Source: Laceyella sacchari (GTDB taxonomy: Bacteria > Bacillota > Bacilli > Thermoactinomycetales > Thermoactinomycetaceae). From it: a stretch of DNA of 64,000 bases. Shown here piece by piece: positions 26,318 through 35,181 of the stretch. Below the pieces are notes generated by a model. That model searched no databases. It was not told where the DNA came from and saw only the letters and a program-made list of their open reading frames with translations. Position numbers and translations under genes: made by a program. How positions within the stretch are numbered: the first letter of the stretch is position 1; every line of letters begins with the position of its first letter. The stretch lies in contig NZ_SMDD01000001.1 of assembly GCF_004343255.1 (NCBI RefSeq), positions 570,577 to 634,576 of the forward strand, written 5' to 3'.

Positions 26318-26812
26318 ATGACAGCACTTGACAAACAAATTCTTAAAATGGAGAATACCGAACCGGTAGAATTTTTGCGCCAATATACGGGAGGCCAACC
26401 TTTGTCCAAACAGTTGGTCCAGCTGGTATATGAATTGAAGAAGAAACACGCTTTTTCTAATGGCGTCATCAACGCGTTGTTCGAGTATTGCCTCATCGAA
26501 AATAATTATAAAATCGTTCGTACATATGTATTGCAATTGGCTGAGGAGCTGGATGAAGTGGGTGTGCGAAACGCGCATGAGGTATTCCGTTATTTGCGGG
26601 AGAGACCGTATCAAAAGAGGCAACCTGAGTCCAGCCCGCATGTGTCGGACGATGCTGATTACAACATGGAATATGTGGAAACCAACATTGCCCTCATCGC
26701 AAAACAATTGCATGAACTTCGCAAAGAAGTAAATATGAAGTTTAGCTTGATGAACCAACAACTGGATCAAATCGAGCGGCGTCTGTCTCAAGTTGCAGAC
26801 TGGTTGAAATAA
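26318..26812 (+). CDS. DnaB/DnaD-domain protein (replication-initiation-like)
   Basis: 164 residues, start five bases after GGGAGGG. Residues ~12-85 (PVEFLRQYTGGQPLSKQLVQLVYELKKKHAFSNGVINALFEYCLIENN) match the DnaB_2/DnaD C-terminal domain pattern, including the hydrophobic core before a basic-acidic helix. Residues ~105-164 are heptad-like and probably form a coiled coil. Full DnaB and DnaD proteins have an extra N-terminal winged-helix domain that is absent here, so this is a single-domain relative. A role in DNA binding or primosome work is possible but inferred. Confidence 0.6.
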   Translation: MTALDKQILKMENTEPVEFLRQYTGGQPLSKQLVQLVYELKKKHAFSNGVINALFEYCLIENNYKIVRTYVLQLAEELDEVGVRNAHEVFRYLRERPYQKRQPESSPHVSDDADYNMEYVETNIALIAKQLHELRKEVNMKFSLMNQQLDQIERRLSQVADWLK

Positions 26813-26876
26813 AATGGGTTTTTTTGGGATATTAATTTGGAATATTTAAACGATTGCTCGTCAGCCGGTCGCGTTT

Positions 26877-26901
26877 CGCCTCCTTGAAGGGGCGTTTTTT
26901 C
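26877..26901 (+). terminator. Terminator of the DnaB/DnaD-domain gene
   Basis: CGCCTCCTT-GAAGGGGCG followed by six T residues. Confidence 0.7.
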
Positions 26902-26972
26902 ATTGTTTTGTTGGAAAAAACAGGGTGGAAACAAGGGGAGAAACCGTGTAGAATCGGCTTAAAAGAAGTTGA

Positions 26973-27000
26973 TTGTATTTTTGATCGTGATTGGTATGAT
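26973..27000 (+). promoter_or_regulatory. Sigma-A promoter of the TetR operon
   Basis: TTGTAT (26973-26978), 16 bases, TATGAT (26995-27000), about 40 bases before the TetR start. Confidence 0.6.
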
Positions 27001-27039
27001 GGTACATGAATTGAAATTAAAATCAAAAGGGGTATGAGA

Positions 27040-27696
27040 TTGAAGGACCGGGTAAAGCGAGCGCCGGGTAGGCCAAGGCGCTCAGATTTGGAAGGTACAA
27101 TGGACACTGAACAGAAGATTTTATGCGAAGCGGCGGGATTGTTTTTAAAAAGCGGATATGCTGCTGTTTCGATCAGTATGATAACGGACGCCGTGGGGAT
27201 CACCAAACCGACACTGTATCATTATTTTCCTGATAAAGAGACATTGTTTGCGGCGGTGGTGTGCAAAAAACTGGAACTAGCTGGGACACATATCCAACGG
27301 GGAATCGCGAAAGGGGGAAGTGTCCGACAACGCCTCATTTTTTTGGCGACAGGATTTTTCCACCATGCCGCCATGTCGATGCAACAGCTGATGCGCGATG
27401 TGGATGAACAATTGCGTCCTGACTTGACCCAACGCGTGCATCTCACGTTGCATCGTGCCATCGTGAAGCCGTTGCAGGATCTGATTCAAGAGGGGGTGGA
27501 GCAAGGGGAAGTGCGTGCGCAGGCCGAGCAGATTCCGATACTGGTGGAATTGTGGCTGGGGATGTTGGATACGTTGGCGAAACATTGCTGCAAGGAAACG
27601 GATGTGGAGGAGATCGAACGGCTGGTGGAGATGGCAGTCACTGTGTTCATGGACGGCATTGCCAAAGAAGGGCGTCATATGCGGACAGAGGAGTGA
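27040..27696 (+). CDS. TetR family transcriptional regulator
   Basis: 218 residues from TTG at 27040, seven bases after AAAGGGG; the ATG at 27034 is one base from that site. Basic N-terminal tail (RVKRAPGRPRRS), helix-turn-helix at ~25-70 (ILCEAAGLFLKSGYAAVSISMITDAVGITKPTLYHYFPDKETL), then a helical ligand/dimer domain of AcrR type. It is the first gene of an operon with an acyltransferase and a CrtI-type desaturase, and probably regulates it. The ligand is unknown. Confidence 0.85.
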   Translation: MKDRVKRAPGRPRRSDLEGTMDTEQKILCEAAGLFLKSGYAAVSISMITDAVGITKPTLYHYFPDKETLFAAVVCKKLELAGTHIQRGIAKGGSVRQRLIFLATGFFHHAAMSMQQLMRDVDEQLRPDLTQRVHLTLHRAIVKPLQDLIQEGVEQGEVRAQAEQIPILVELWLGMLDTLAKHCCKETDVEEIERLVEMAVTVFMDGIAKEGRHMRTEE

Positions 27697-27701
27697 CCCG
27701 G

Positions 27702-28469
27702 ATGATTGAGGAAGAGAAAAATAAACGATTTACGCCGCTTGTGCATGCCATGGTGACAGGTGTGTTGCGGCGTCATTTTGCGCGGATGTATGTCAACTGT
27801 TCGGAACGCATCAATGTGTCTACTCCCACCTTATATTTAGTGAATCATAGCCATTGGTGGGATCCATTGTTCGTGTTGTGGCTGAATCACGCATATCTGC
27901 GCCAAGACGCCTATGTCCTGCTGCAAGAGCGGGCGTGGCCTTTTTTTTCATTATTGAAAGATCAAGGATTTATCGAAGTCGACCCGGATGATTATCAGGA
28001 GTGGCGGTCAGCGCTGGAATCTGGAAAAGAGCTGTTGTCTTCGCGGTTTCGTTCGTTGTGGATTTTGGGCCAAGGAGAAGCCGTCCATCAAGACGCGCGC
28101 CCTATCCGCTTCATGCCGGGGCTGGGGTCGTTGCTTGAAACGGGTGGGCAGATTCAAGTTGTTCCGGTGGCGATTTACACGTCATTTACCCAAAGTCGGC
28201 CGGATGTCTATATCCGCCTAGCGGATCCATTGCTGCCGGACACATTTACCAAAGGTCATCGTCGGCAATGGGTCGCTGCCTGTGAAAAGGAGTTGGCGCT
28301 AGAGTTGGATGCTATGCGAGAAGGGGTGATTGCCAACCGGCTTACCGGTTTTGAGCTGGCTTGGCAGGGTTTCTCATCATTTCCGGAGCAGTGGAATCGC
28401 GTGCGGGACAGGCTGAAGCAGGCCGGCCAATGGTGGCGAAGATGGAAGAAAGGGCGATCACAGCAATGA
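27702..28469 (+). CDS. Lysophospholipid acyltransferase-like protein (PlsC superfamily)
   Basis: 255 residues from the ATG at 27702, eight bases after GAGGAG. The catalytic NHSHWWDPLFVLW motif gives the H-x4-D box, and a later FMPGLGSLLETGG segment with PVAIYTS corresponds to the substrate-binding blocks of PlsC-type acyltransferases. The typical function is transfer of an acyl chain from acyl-CoA or acyl-ACP to a lipid, at the membrane. Paired here with a carotenoid-type desaturase, it might acylate a terpenoid product, as CrtO does in staphyloxanthin synthesis; that link is inferred from position only. Confidence 0.75.
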   Translation: MIEEEKNKRFTPLVHAMVTGVLRRHFARMYVNCSERINVSTPTLYLVNHSHWWDPLFVLWLNHAYLRQDAYVLLQERAWPFFSLLKDQGFIEVDPDDYQEWRSALESGKELLSSRFRSLWILGQGEAVHQDARPIRFMPGLGSLLETGGQIQVVPVAIYTSFTQSRPDVYIRLADPLLPDTFTKGHRRQWVAACEKELALELDAMREGVIANRLTGFELAWQGFSSFPEQWNRVRDRLKQAGQWWRRWKKGRSQQ

Positions 28470-29950
28470 AAAAAGCGATCATCATTGGTGGCGGCTTGGC
28501 CGGCTTGGTGACGGCGATCAAATTGGCCACGATGGATTTCAAGGTGTCCCTGTTTGAAAAAGAAAGCAAGGTGGGTGGATCGTGCCGCGCAATCCAATTG
28601 GGAGGAGGGTATCGATTTGATTTGGAGCCGGCGCCGATGATGATGCCATGGGTGTTTGAACGCATCTTTCGGGAAGCCGGTTCAGCGGTTGACCCTTCGC
28701 TGAGGTTCATTCCCTTGCCAGTAAACAGCCGGCACTTTTTCTACAATAAGTCGATTGTTGATTTAACTGCAGATGGCGAGGCGATGGCCGATCAACTGAC
28801 GGGATTTTCACCGGAAAACCGCACTGGTTTTTTGGACTATCTGTATGCGGCACAAACCATATACGAGTGGGTGGAAGATACGCTCTTAGCCAGTCCTACA
28901 GTAAGTTGGACAGATCTGCTTCGTCCGGGAGCGGTGAAATCGACATGGAAGATGAAGCTGTTGCAGCCGCTGGATGCTTTTCATCGGCGCTTTTTCGACG
29001 ACGCCCGCATGCTGGCGATGATGAACCGTTATGCAACCTATGTTGGCTCTTCCCCCTATAAGGCGCCTGCGGTGGTGGCGATGTTCGCCTACTTGGAATT
29101 GGTGCAGGGAGTATCTTACATAGAAGGCGGGAATGAGCGGTTGATTGAGGCGTTGGTGCGCTTGGCGCAGTCGCGGGGTGTGGAGTTGCACACGGGATGC
29201 GCTGTGGATGAAATCCTGTGGTCTGATCGTAAAGTGACAGGTGTAGATGCAGGCGGGGAAAAATGGGAGGCGGACATAGTGGTGTCTTGCATCGATCCCA
29301 TCCAAACGAGGGTGTCGTTGTTGAAGGATGAGCAATACACGCCGGATATGAGGCAACTCAGCTGTTCGCAGGTCGTGGGTTTGCTTGGTTGCAAAGAAAC
29401 GTACCCTGTGTTGCATTATCATAATTATTTTTATCCGCGCGAGATGGAGCGGTACTATATTGATTTGTTTGAACAGCGGGAATGGCCTGACGCCCCTCTG
29501 ATTTATGTGGGGAACCCCTGTTTGTATGAAGCGGATCGCACCAGCTCTGGTTGCAATTTGTGTGTCACTGCGCAGGTGCCAGCCAGCTTCGGGCTGAAGC
29601 CGGGCCAATTTGAATTGTACCGCGAGCGACTTTTGTACTTGTTGGAACGGGTTTGGGGTCTGCAAGGTCTGAGTGAGCAGATCGAAGTAGAGCAGTGGTT
29701 GGGACCGCTTGATTTGCAGGAAATGACGGGGGCTTATGGTGGGGCGTTGAATGGACGTGCTTTTCATGGGTTTCGTGCGGCGATTCGCCAACCGCTCAAG
29801 GATCGCAAGCGGCAAGGGTTGTATTATGCAGGCGCTGGAACGTATCCGGGAGGGGATCAAGCGATGGCGGCGATCAGCGGGCTGCATACCGCTCATCTCA
29901 TCAAGCAGGAAGAAGAGAAAAAAGAGAGCAAGCTCACCCCAAACGGGTGA
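28466..29950 (+). CDS. Phytoene desaturase (CrtI/CrtN/CrtP) family oxidoreductase
   Basis: 494 residues; ATGA overlap with the acyltransferase stop. The N-terminal KKAIIIGGGLAGLVTAIKLA and the KVGGSCRAIQLGGGYRFDLEP block are the FAD/carotenoid-desaturase signature; the C-terminal GLYYAGAGTYPGGDQAMAAISG is the family's bacterial CrtI signature. Members desaturate or oxidise C30/C40 carotenoid backbones at the membrane. No CrtM/CrtB synthase is in the window, so a carotenoid substrate is likely by family but unproven. Last gene of the TetR operon. Confidence 0.85.
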   Translation: MKKAIIIGGGLAGLVTAIKLATMDFKVSLFEKESKVGGSCRAIQLGGGYRFDLEPAPMMMPWVFERIFREAGSAVDPSLRFIPLPVNSRHFFYNKSIVDLTADGEAMADQLTGFSPENRTGFLDYLYAAQTIYEWVEDTLLASPTVSWTDLLRPGAVKSTWKMKLLQPLDAFHRRFFDDARMLAMMNRYATYVGSSPYKAPAVVAMFAYLELVQGVSYIEGGNERLIEALVRLAQSRGVELHTGCAVDEILWSDRKVTGVDAGGEKWEADIVVSCIDPIQTRVSLLKDEQYTPDMRQLSCSQVVGLLGCKETYPVLHYHNYFYPREMERYYIDLFEQREWPDAPLIYVGNPCLYEADRTSSGCNLCVTAQVPASFGLKPGQFELYRERLLYLLERVWGLQGLSEQIEVEQWLGPLDLQEMTGAYGGALNGRAFHGFRAAIRQPLKDRKRQGLYYAGAGTYPGGDQAMAAISGLHTAHLIKQEEEKKESKLTPNG

Positions 29951-29956
29951 GCTTGC
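29912..29956 (-). terminator. tatA terminator, overlapping the end of the desaturase gene
   Basis: GCAAGCTCACCC and its complement (29928-29939 and 29945-29956) form a perfect 12-bp stem; on the minus strand it is followed by GCTCTCTTTTTT. On the plus strand there is no T run, so it chiefly stops tatA transcription, though the desaturase stop codon lies within it. Confidence 0.75.
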
Positions 29957-29957
29957 G

Positions 29958-30134
29958 TCATGATTTATCCTCTTTTTTCTCTTTGGAATCATCTTTACCG
30001 GATACTGCATCGCGGAACATTTTTAAAGTTTGTCCAGTTGCGCGTCCCAATTCGGGCAATTTTTTTGGCCCGAACAAAAGCAGGGCGACAACGAGGATAA
30101 CAATAAGTCCGGGTAAACCGATACTACTAAACAT
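29958..30134 (-). CDS. tatA: Sec-independent translocase subunit TatA
   Basis: 58 residues from the ATG at 30132-30134, nine bases after GGAG. Short N-terminal membrane helix ([31 protein letters not shown]) with the [11 protein letters not shown] hinge and amphipathic helix, then a charged tail: the TatA/TatE pattern. It forms the protein-conducting element of the Tat pathway for folded proteins. There is no tatC beside it. A longer upstream frame has no support. Confidence 0.93.
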   Translation of the reverse strand: MFSSIGLPGLIVILVVALLLFGPKKLPELGRATGQTLKMFRDAVSGKDDSKEKKEDKS

Positions 30135-30264
30135 ATTTTCACGCTCCAACAGGCTAAAATAGCCTGGTCTGTTCTTAGCCATTATATCGTTTCGCCAGAA
30201 AGATGCCAAGTAAAGCTTTTTTTGCATTATAATCAATTTATCATAACAAAAAGGAGTGGCAGGT

Positions 30265-30588
30265 GTGGAACTAATCCAGGTTTTCACTTCATTGGCGGAG
30301 AAAATCAATCAAGATCCAACGGGAATCAGTCATTTGAACGATGTATATCAGTTGGAAGTGACCAGTGGGACGTATCAGGTGCGGTTTGCAGATGGACAAG
30401 CGGAGTGGGCCGAAGGAAACAAATGGGAGCCGACTTGTTCGTTGCAGATCAAAGATGAGGATTTGCTGAAGCTCGTCACGGGAAAATTGGGAGCGACGAC
30501 AGCAGTGATGATGGGCAAGCTGAAAGTAAAAGGCTCGATTGAAGCTGCGCTCCGTTTGCAAAAGGTTTTAAAGCATTATGCCAGCTAA
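30265..30588 (+). CDS. SCP2 sterol-binding domain protein
   Basis: 107 residues from GTG at 30265, eight bases after AAAGGAG; another GTG at 30256 overlaps the site. The whole protein is one SCP2 domain: [18 protein letters not shown], then [45 protein letters not shown], the usual end of the lipid-binding fold. It probably binds lipids or acyl-CoA in the cytoplasm. Nearby lipid-type genes make this reasonable. Monocistronic with a terminator. Confidence 0.87.
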   Translation: MELIQVFTSLAEKINQDPTGISHLNDVYQLEVTSGTYQVRFADGQAEWAEGNKWEPTCSLQIKDEDLLKLVTGKLGATTAVMMGKLKVKGSIEAALRLQKVLKHYAS

Positions 30589-30600
30589 CGGGTGAAAGAG

Positions 30601-30635
30601 AAGCCTGGCTTCCATAGGGAGTCAGGCTTGTTTGC
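30601..30635 (+). terminator. Terminator of the SCP2 gene
   Basis: AAGCCTG-loop-CAGGCTTG followed by TTTG. Confidence 0.6.
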
Positions 30636-31284
30636 TTTCGATCCACCTTACTTGGTGCGCTTCTTCGGCTGCAGAAACCTCTAATCTTTGCATCAGCTTG
30701 CAGATCGTTGCTGCGGGAACGGCCTGTTTCCGGTCGCGATTACGGGACAACAACAGCGCAAGCGACGCGTCGATATACACGATATACACGATGCTAACAT
30801 GCGCACTATAGGATGCGAATAGATCTACAAGTGGTACGCGCAAATGCCGACAAAGATTGGTGGCGTTCCAGATAAATGGTTGTTTTCGTCGTAGCCGGTA
30901 TTTGGCTTCTTCTTTGGCAAGGCGAACCACTTCCCTCTGATTGGCTGTAGGGGGGATGCGGCTGCCGAATGCGATCCAAAGAAACGACTGGGAGATCCGG
31001 ATGATTTCAAAGTCAGTATCGTCATATAGCAAGTCGTCGATCCGATCCAATAATTCCGCTTGGTCCGGGCAAATTCGCCCGCGCACATCAGCTTCGGTCA
31101 ACATGGCAACCCAATCGAGGCGGATCTGCCAGCTGGCGCCAACCACCGCCTTCTCGGGGTCAGGCTTTTCAAAAAAACATAGTGGCAAACCGTTATGCCG
31201 GACGAGTTGCACCAACATCTCCCGCTTCCCGCCAAGCCAGTTCGGGTTGTAGTCCCGACAAATGGCGTGTGCGAGGATATTTGA
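30622..31284 (-). pseudogene. Decayed HD/AAA-kinase (polynucleotide kinase-like) gene
   Basis: The minus-strand frame holds KREMLVQLVRHNGLPLCFFEKPDPEKAV and WVAMLTEADVRGRICPDQAELLDRI, which resemble the region between the HD-like and kinase domains of AAA ATPase/HD proteins in many bacteria, and later FIWNATNLCRHLRVPLVDLF with a VSIVYI strand, the end of a P-loop kinase. The N-terminal domain is missing (a stop precedes residue 1 at 31285-31287), the P-loop GxxGxGK segment is missing, and the expected LPVVSLDRIR segment appears only in another reading frame. So there have been at least one deletion and one frameshift. It is a remnant, with no active kinase expected. Confidence 0.65.
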
Positions 31285-31435
31285 TCATCCGCTTCATCCC
31301 TCAAATATATTGTGATTTATATGTTTATCATAAAGAATCAGTGTGAAAATGTTTTGCGCAAATGTTTTTTTCGCCCTTGCCAATTTGGATCGAGCTGTGT
31401 TAATATCATAAAAATTAATATTTTATTTGAATTCT
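31285..31435. other. Leader/promoter region of lysC
   Basis: AT-rich stretch that presumably holds the lysC promoter; I see no gene. Confidence 0.35.
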
Positions 31436-31706
31436 CGCCACTCATTGTGGAGTAGAGGCGCGGGTTTCATGAGTACTTGTCCGGAGGACGGGCCGTTGAT
31501 GGACAAGGAAAGGGAAACGCCGCCGAAGTTTGCTGGAAGACCCGACAGAAAGCAGGCTGGGACTGTATCCGAACAGGAACAGGACTGTCACAAAAGTACA
31601 TGGGTTGCTTTTGTGAAGCGCTAATCCGCAGTAGATGAGCGAGCTGGAGCGAAAGAAATCAAAGGCGACAGCGAGCGATTCTCTGCTGTGGCCTTTTCTG
31701 TTTTTT
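31436..31706 (+). promoter_or_regulatory. Lysine riboswitch (L-box) with terminator
   Basis: The conserved L-box pieces appear in order: AGAGGCGCGGGTTTCATGAGTA, AAGGGAAACGCCGCCGAAGTTTGC, GACTGTATCC, ACTGTCAC with a long GTACATGG arm, and GCGCTAATCCGCAG closing the core (about 31436-31640). A terminator stem follows, AAAGGC..CAGC with GCTG..GCCTTT (31661-31696) and a T run to 31706. High lysine should stop transcription before lysC. Confidence 0.9.
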
Positions 31707-31855
31707 ACAGGCCTTTCTGGGTCATGTCTGATTCATATCTGCGGTTTTTTTAGCCATCGGTTTATGGAAAACCGGTTTGTCCGCCGCTTTTAGGGGTCAG
31801 TTTGCTTTGCCAGTCAGGCCCCAGCCGACTATGCAGAATCGAGAGGAGAGTAAGC

Positions 31856-33085
31856 ATGAGCATCGTGGTGCAAAAGTTTGGCGGTACCTCGGTAGGAAGC
31901 ATTGAACGGATTCAAGCCGTGGCAGAGATCATAGCTCGTACCTATGAACAAGGGAAGCGTTGTGTGGCAGTGGTGTCGGCGATGGGAAAATCCACGGATC
32001 AATTGGTTGGGATGGCCAAAGAGATTCATCCACACCCTTCTCCCCGTGAGATGGATATGTTGCTTGCGACAGGCGAACAAGTGAGCATCGCGTTATTAAC
32101 CATGGCCTTGCATCGGAAAGGATTGAAAGCTCGTTCGCTTACTGGCTGGCAAGCAGGGATTACCACCGATTGTGTCCATGGCCGGGCGATGGTTCATGAT
32201 GTGTATACGGAGACGATCACTACTGCGTTGGATCAAGGGGAAATTGTGGTCGTCGCCGGGTTTCAAGGGATTTCTTCTCAACGGGAGATCACGACATTGG
32301 GAAGGGGCGGCTCAGATACGACGGCCGTTGTATTGGCGGCTGCTCTGGGAGCCGATTATTGCGAAATCTACACAGATGTTGAAGGCGTGTATACGGCAGA
32401 TCCCCGCGTAATTCCGGCGGCGCAGAAGATGGATGAGATTTCATACCAAGAGATGTTGGAACTGGCTCACTTGGGGGCGGGCGTGCTTCATCCCCGTTCG
32501 GTGGAAGCCGCGTTGCGGAATAAGGTGAAATTAGTGGTGCGCTCTAGCTTTGTCAATGAATCGGGCACTTGGATTAAGGGGGAAAATGAGATGGAAACCT
32601 CGCATCATGTCAGCGGCATCGCACACGACCTGCAAGTAGCACGAATCAAGGTGTTGGGATTGCCGAATCATGAAGAAACGTTAACGCGGCTGTTTGGATT
32701 GTTGGCCGAGGCGCATATCAATGTGGACATCATCGTTCAGAGCGAACATGATCATGAACGGGTTGATGTGGCTTTCAGCGTGAATGAAGAAGAAGGCTTG
32801 GAAGCGCGGCAGGTATTGGAGGCGGCGCAAAGTGAGTTGGACTTTGCCAAGATTTTGTATGAAGGGGGATTGGCCAAGGTTTCCGCGGTGGGCGTGGGGA
32901 TGATGGCTCGCCCGGGCGTAGCGGCCAAGATGTTTGCCACGTTAAGCGAAGCGGGCATTCGGGTGAAAATGGTTTCCACTTCCGAGATTAAAATTTCCTG
33001 CGTAGTGGAGCGGGAGCAGGCTCTGGAAGGGGCGCGCCGCCTACATTCGGCGTTTGGTTTGGACCGGATCGAAGTGAAGGTGTAG
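31856..33085 (+). CDS. lysC: Aspartate kinase (lysine-sensitive type, LysC)
   Basis: 409 residues from ATG after GAGGAGAG; the longer upstream frame runs over the riboswitch region. Kinase N-terminus VQKFGGTSVGSIERIQ and GRGGSDTTAVVLAAALGADYCEIYTDVEGVYTADPR, then two ACT domains from about residue 265. It phosphorylates aspartate, the first step of the lysine/threonine/methionine and diaminopimelate pathway, which spore formers also need for dipicolinate. An internal ATG at 32591, nine bases after GGGGG, would start a 164-residue ACT-only subunit, as in the alpha/beta gene of Bacillus LysC. Controlled by the lysine riboswitch. Confidence 0.95.
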   Translation: MSIVVQKFGGTSVGSIERIQAVAEIIARTYEQGKRCVAVVSAMGKSTDQLVGMAKEIHPHPSPREMDMLLATGEQVSIALLTMALHRKGLKARSLTGWQAGITTDCVHGRAMVHDVYTETITTALDQGEIVVVAGFQGISSQREITTLGRGGSDTTAVVLAAALGADYCEIYTDVEGVYTADPRVIPAAQKMDEISYQEMLELAHLGAGVLHPRSVEAALRNKVKLVVRSSFVNESGTWIKGENEMETSHHVSGIAHDLQVARIKVLGLPNHEETLTRLFGLLAEAHINVDIIVQSEHDHERVDVAFSVNEEEGLEARQVLEAAQSELDFAKILYEGGLAKVSAVGVGMMARPGVAAKMFATLSEAGIRVKMVSTSEIKISCVVEREQALEGARRLHSAFGLDRIEVKV

Positions 33086-33093
33086 ACAAGCGA

Positions 33094-33128
33094 GGCAGTC
33101 TGTCTGGGGAGGGCGGACTGCCTTTTCT
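33094..33128 (+). terminator. Terminator of lysC
   Basis: GGCAGTC-loop-GACTGCC followed by TTTTCT. Confidence 0.8.
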
Positions 33129-33311
33129 ATTCTGTAATTTCATCTCATATAATAGACCGGAGTAGATCAGTATCCCTATTCCGCTGAGAAAGCTAAGTGG
33201 AATTATAATAAACTGATTAATGATAAAATTATTTATTGACTGAAAATCATTGTTTAGGTGATGATTAAAATAATTGAATCGATCTATCTATTTTTGTTTT
33301 AGGGGGTGTTG

Positions 33312-34244
33312 GTGTTGGTCAAATATGTGATGTCCCGATTGTTACAGATGGTGTTGACACTCTGGGTGATCGCGACGGTCACATTCATGATGATGAAAGC
33401 GATTCCAGGTGATCCGTTCAGCAATGAAAAGAAACTTCCCGAAGAAGTGTTGCGTAACTTGTATGCATACTACCAATTGGATGATCCGCTGCCCGTTCAG
33501 TATATCCATTATATGAAAAATCTGGTGATGCTGGATTTGGGCCCTTCCTTCAAATATGAAACCCGCACGATTAATGAGATTGTGGCGGAAGGCTTTCCTG
33601 TCTCGGCCCAGTTGGGGGCGCAAGCGTTGTTGGTAGCGGTTGTGGCGGGTCTTGCTTTGGGTGTCTTGGCTGCACTCAGACAAAACAGGTTGCTGGACTA
33701 TTTCTCCATGATGGTGGCGGTGTTAGGGATTTCTGTGCCTAGCTTTGTGTTGGCCCCGATACTGCAAAAATATTTGGGGGTCGAGTGGGAACTTTTGCCG
33801 GTGGCCACGTGGGAAGGATTTGCGTCTACTGTGATGCCGACAATCGCACTGGCAGCATTCCCTCTGGCTAGCGTGACTCGGCTGATGCGGTCGAGCATGG
33901 TTGAGGTTTTGACACAAGATTATGTGCGTACGGCCAGAGCCAAAGGGTTGCCTCCTCTGTTCGTGATCGTCCGTCACACGATCCGCAACGCGATTTTGCC
34001 TGTGGTTACTGTATTGGGGCCGCTCACGGTCGGAGTGTTGACGGGCAGTTTTGTGGTTGAGAGCATTTTTTCCATACCGGGCATTGGCAAGTATTTTGTG
34101 GAAAGCATCACCAACCGTGACTATCCTTTGATCATGGGAATCACCCTGTTCTACTCTTCGCTGTTGATTATCGTCAATTTCCTGGTTGATCTGGCTTATG
34201 GCTGGATTGATCCACGGATTCAGTTGGCCAAAGGAGGCGAGTGA
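33312..34244 (+). CDS. Peptide/nickel ABC transporter permease, DppB/OppB type
   Basis: 310 residues from GTG at 33312, five bases after the AGGGGG run; nearby TTG and GTG codons are alternatives. Begins with the family's membrane helix and MMKAIPGDPFS, continues with the DLGPSF/YETRT region and the EAA-type cytoplasmic loop YVRTARAKGLPPLFVIVRHTIRNAILPVVTVLG. About six membrane segments. It forms the membrane pore of an oligopeptide/dipeptide importer with the next permease. The substrate is unknown and no binding protein gene follows. Confidence 0.9.
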   Translation: MLVKYVMSRLLQMVLTLWVIATVTFMMMKAIPGDPFSNEKKLPEEVLRNLYAYYQLDDPLPVQYIHYMKNLVMLDLGPSFKYETRTINEIVAEGFPVSAQLGAQALLVAVVAGLALGVLAALRQNRLLDYFSMMVAVLGISVPSFVLAPILQKYLGVEWELLPVATWEGFASTVMPTIALAAFPLASVTRLMRSSMVEVLTQDYVRTARAKGLPPLFVIVRHTIRNAILPVVTVLGPLTVGVLTGSFVVESIFSIPGIGKYFVESITNRDYPLIMGITLFYSSLLIIVNFLVDLAYGWIDPRIQLAKGGE

Positions 34245-34245
34245 C

Positions 34246-35169
34246 ATGGAACCGGTGTATCATCCCCGTTTTCAGCGTGTGAGCCGTTCAAGGCCGGCGA
34301 TGGAGGCGATTCGTCGCCCCCGGGTGTCGTATTGGCGGGAGAGTTGGCGACGGTTGCGTCAAAATGCGTTAGCTATGGCGGGTCTCATTACCATTGTCTT
34401 GATCGCGATTCTTTCTATTGTCGGGCCGATGCTGTCCGAATATGAATACAATGAGCAAAACCTGCAAACGGGTCGTAATTTGCCGCCGTCGGCTGAGCAT
34501 TGGTTTGGTACGGATGATTTGGGGCGAGATGTGTTTGTGCGGGTGTGCGAAGGTGGGCGCATTTCACTCGCGATCGGATTGGCGGCCGCTATGATCGACA
34601 TGGGCATCGGCGTAGTTTATGGAGGCATTGCCGGGCTTCGTGGTGGCCGGATGGATGAAGTGATGATGAGGATAGTGGATGTCCTGTGGGGTCTTCCTTA
34701 TCTATTGACTGTGATTTTGCTCATGGTTATTTTGCCGCCGGGATTGGGGACGATTATTCTCGCGCTCACCGTGACCGGTTGGTTGAACATGGCGCGGCTC
34801 GTGCGGGGACAAGTGCTTCAGTTGAAACAACAGGAGTATGTGCTGGCCGCGCAAGCGCTGGGGGCCTCCACTTCCCGTCTGCTGGTCAAACATCTGATAC
34901 CAAACGCGATGGGGCCTATCCTGATCATGTTGACGCTGACGGTGCCGAGCGCCATTTTCGCAGAAGCGTTTTTAAGCTTTTTGGGGTTGGGAGTGCAAGC
35001 GCCTGTAGCCAGTTGGGGTACGATGATCAATGATGCGCTGGTAACGGTGTTGTCAGGGGAGTGGTGGCGCCTCTTTTTCCCGGCACTGTTCCTGTGCCTG
35101 ACCATGTTGGCTTTCAATGCGTTTGGGGATGGGTTGCGCGACGCACTTGATCCGAAATTGCGTAAATAA
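34246..35169 (+). CDS. Peptide/nickel ABC transporter permease, DppC/OppC type
   Basis: 307 residues; ATG two bases after the DppB stop, with AAAGGAGG upstream. Typical landmarks: WRRLRQNALAMAGLITIVLIAIL, HWFGTDDLGRDVFVRVCEGGRISLAIGLAA, and the EAA loop EYVLAAQALGASTSRLLVKHLIPNAMGPILI. Second half of the heteromeric permease. Overlap-like spacing with both neighbours shows one operon. Confidence 0.92.
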   Translation: MEPVYHPRFQRVSRSRPAMEAIRRPRVSYWRESWRRLRQNALAMAGLITIVLIAILSIVGPMLSEYEYNEQNLQTGRNLPPSAEHWFGTDDLGRDVFVRVCEGGRISLAIGLAAAMIDMGIGVVYGGIAGLRGGRMDEVMMRIVDVLWGLPYLLTVILLMVILPPGLGTIILALTVTGWLNMARLVRGQVLQLKQQEYVLAAQALGASTSRLLVKHLIPNAMGPILIMLTLTVPSAIFAEAFLSFLGLGVQAPVASWGTMINDALVTVLSGEWWRLFFPALFLCLTMLAFNAFGDGLRDALDPKLRK

Positions 35170-35181
35170 GGAGGGAAAAAG

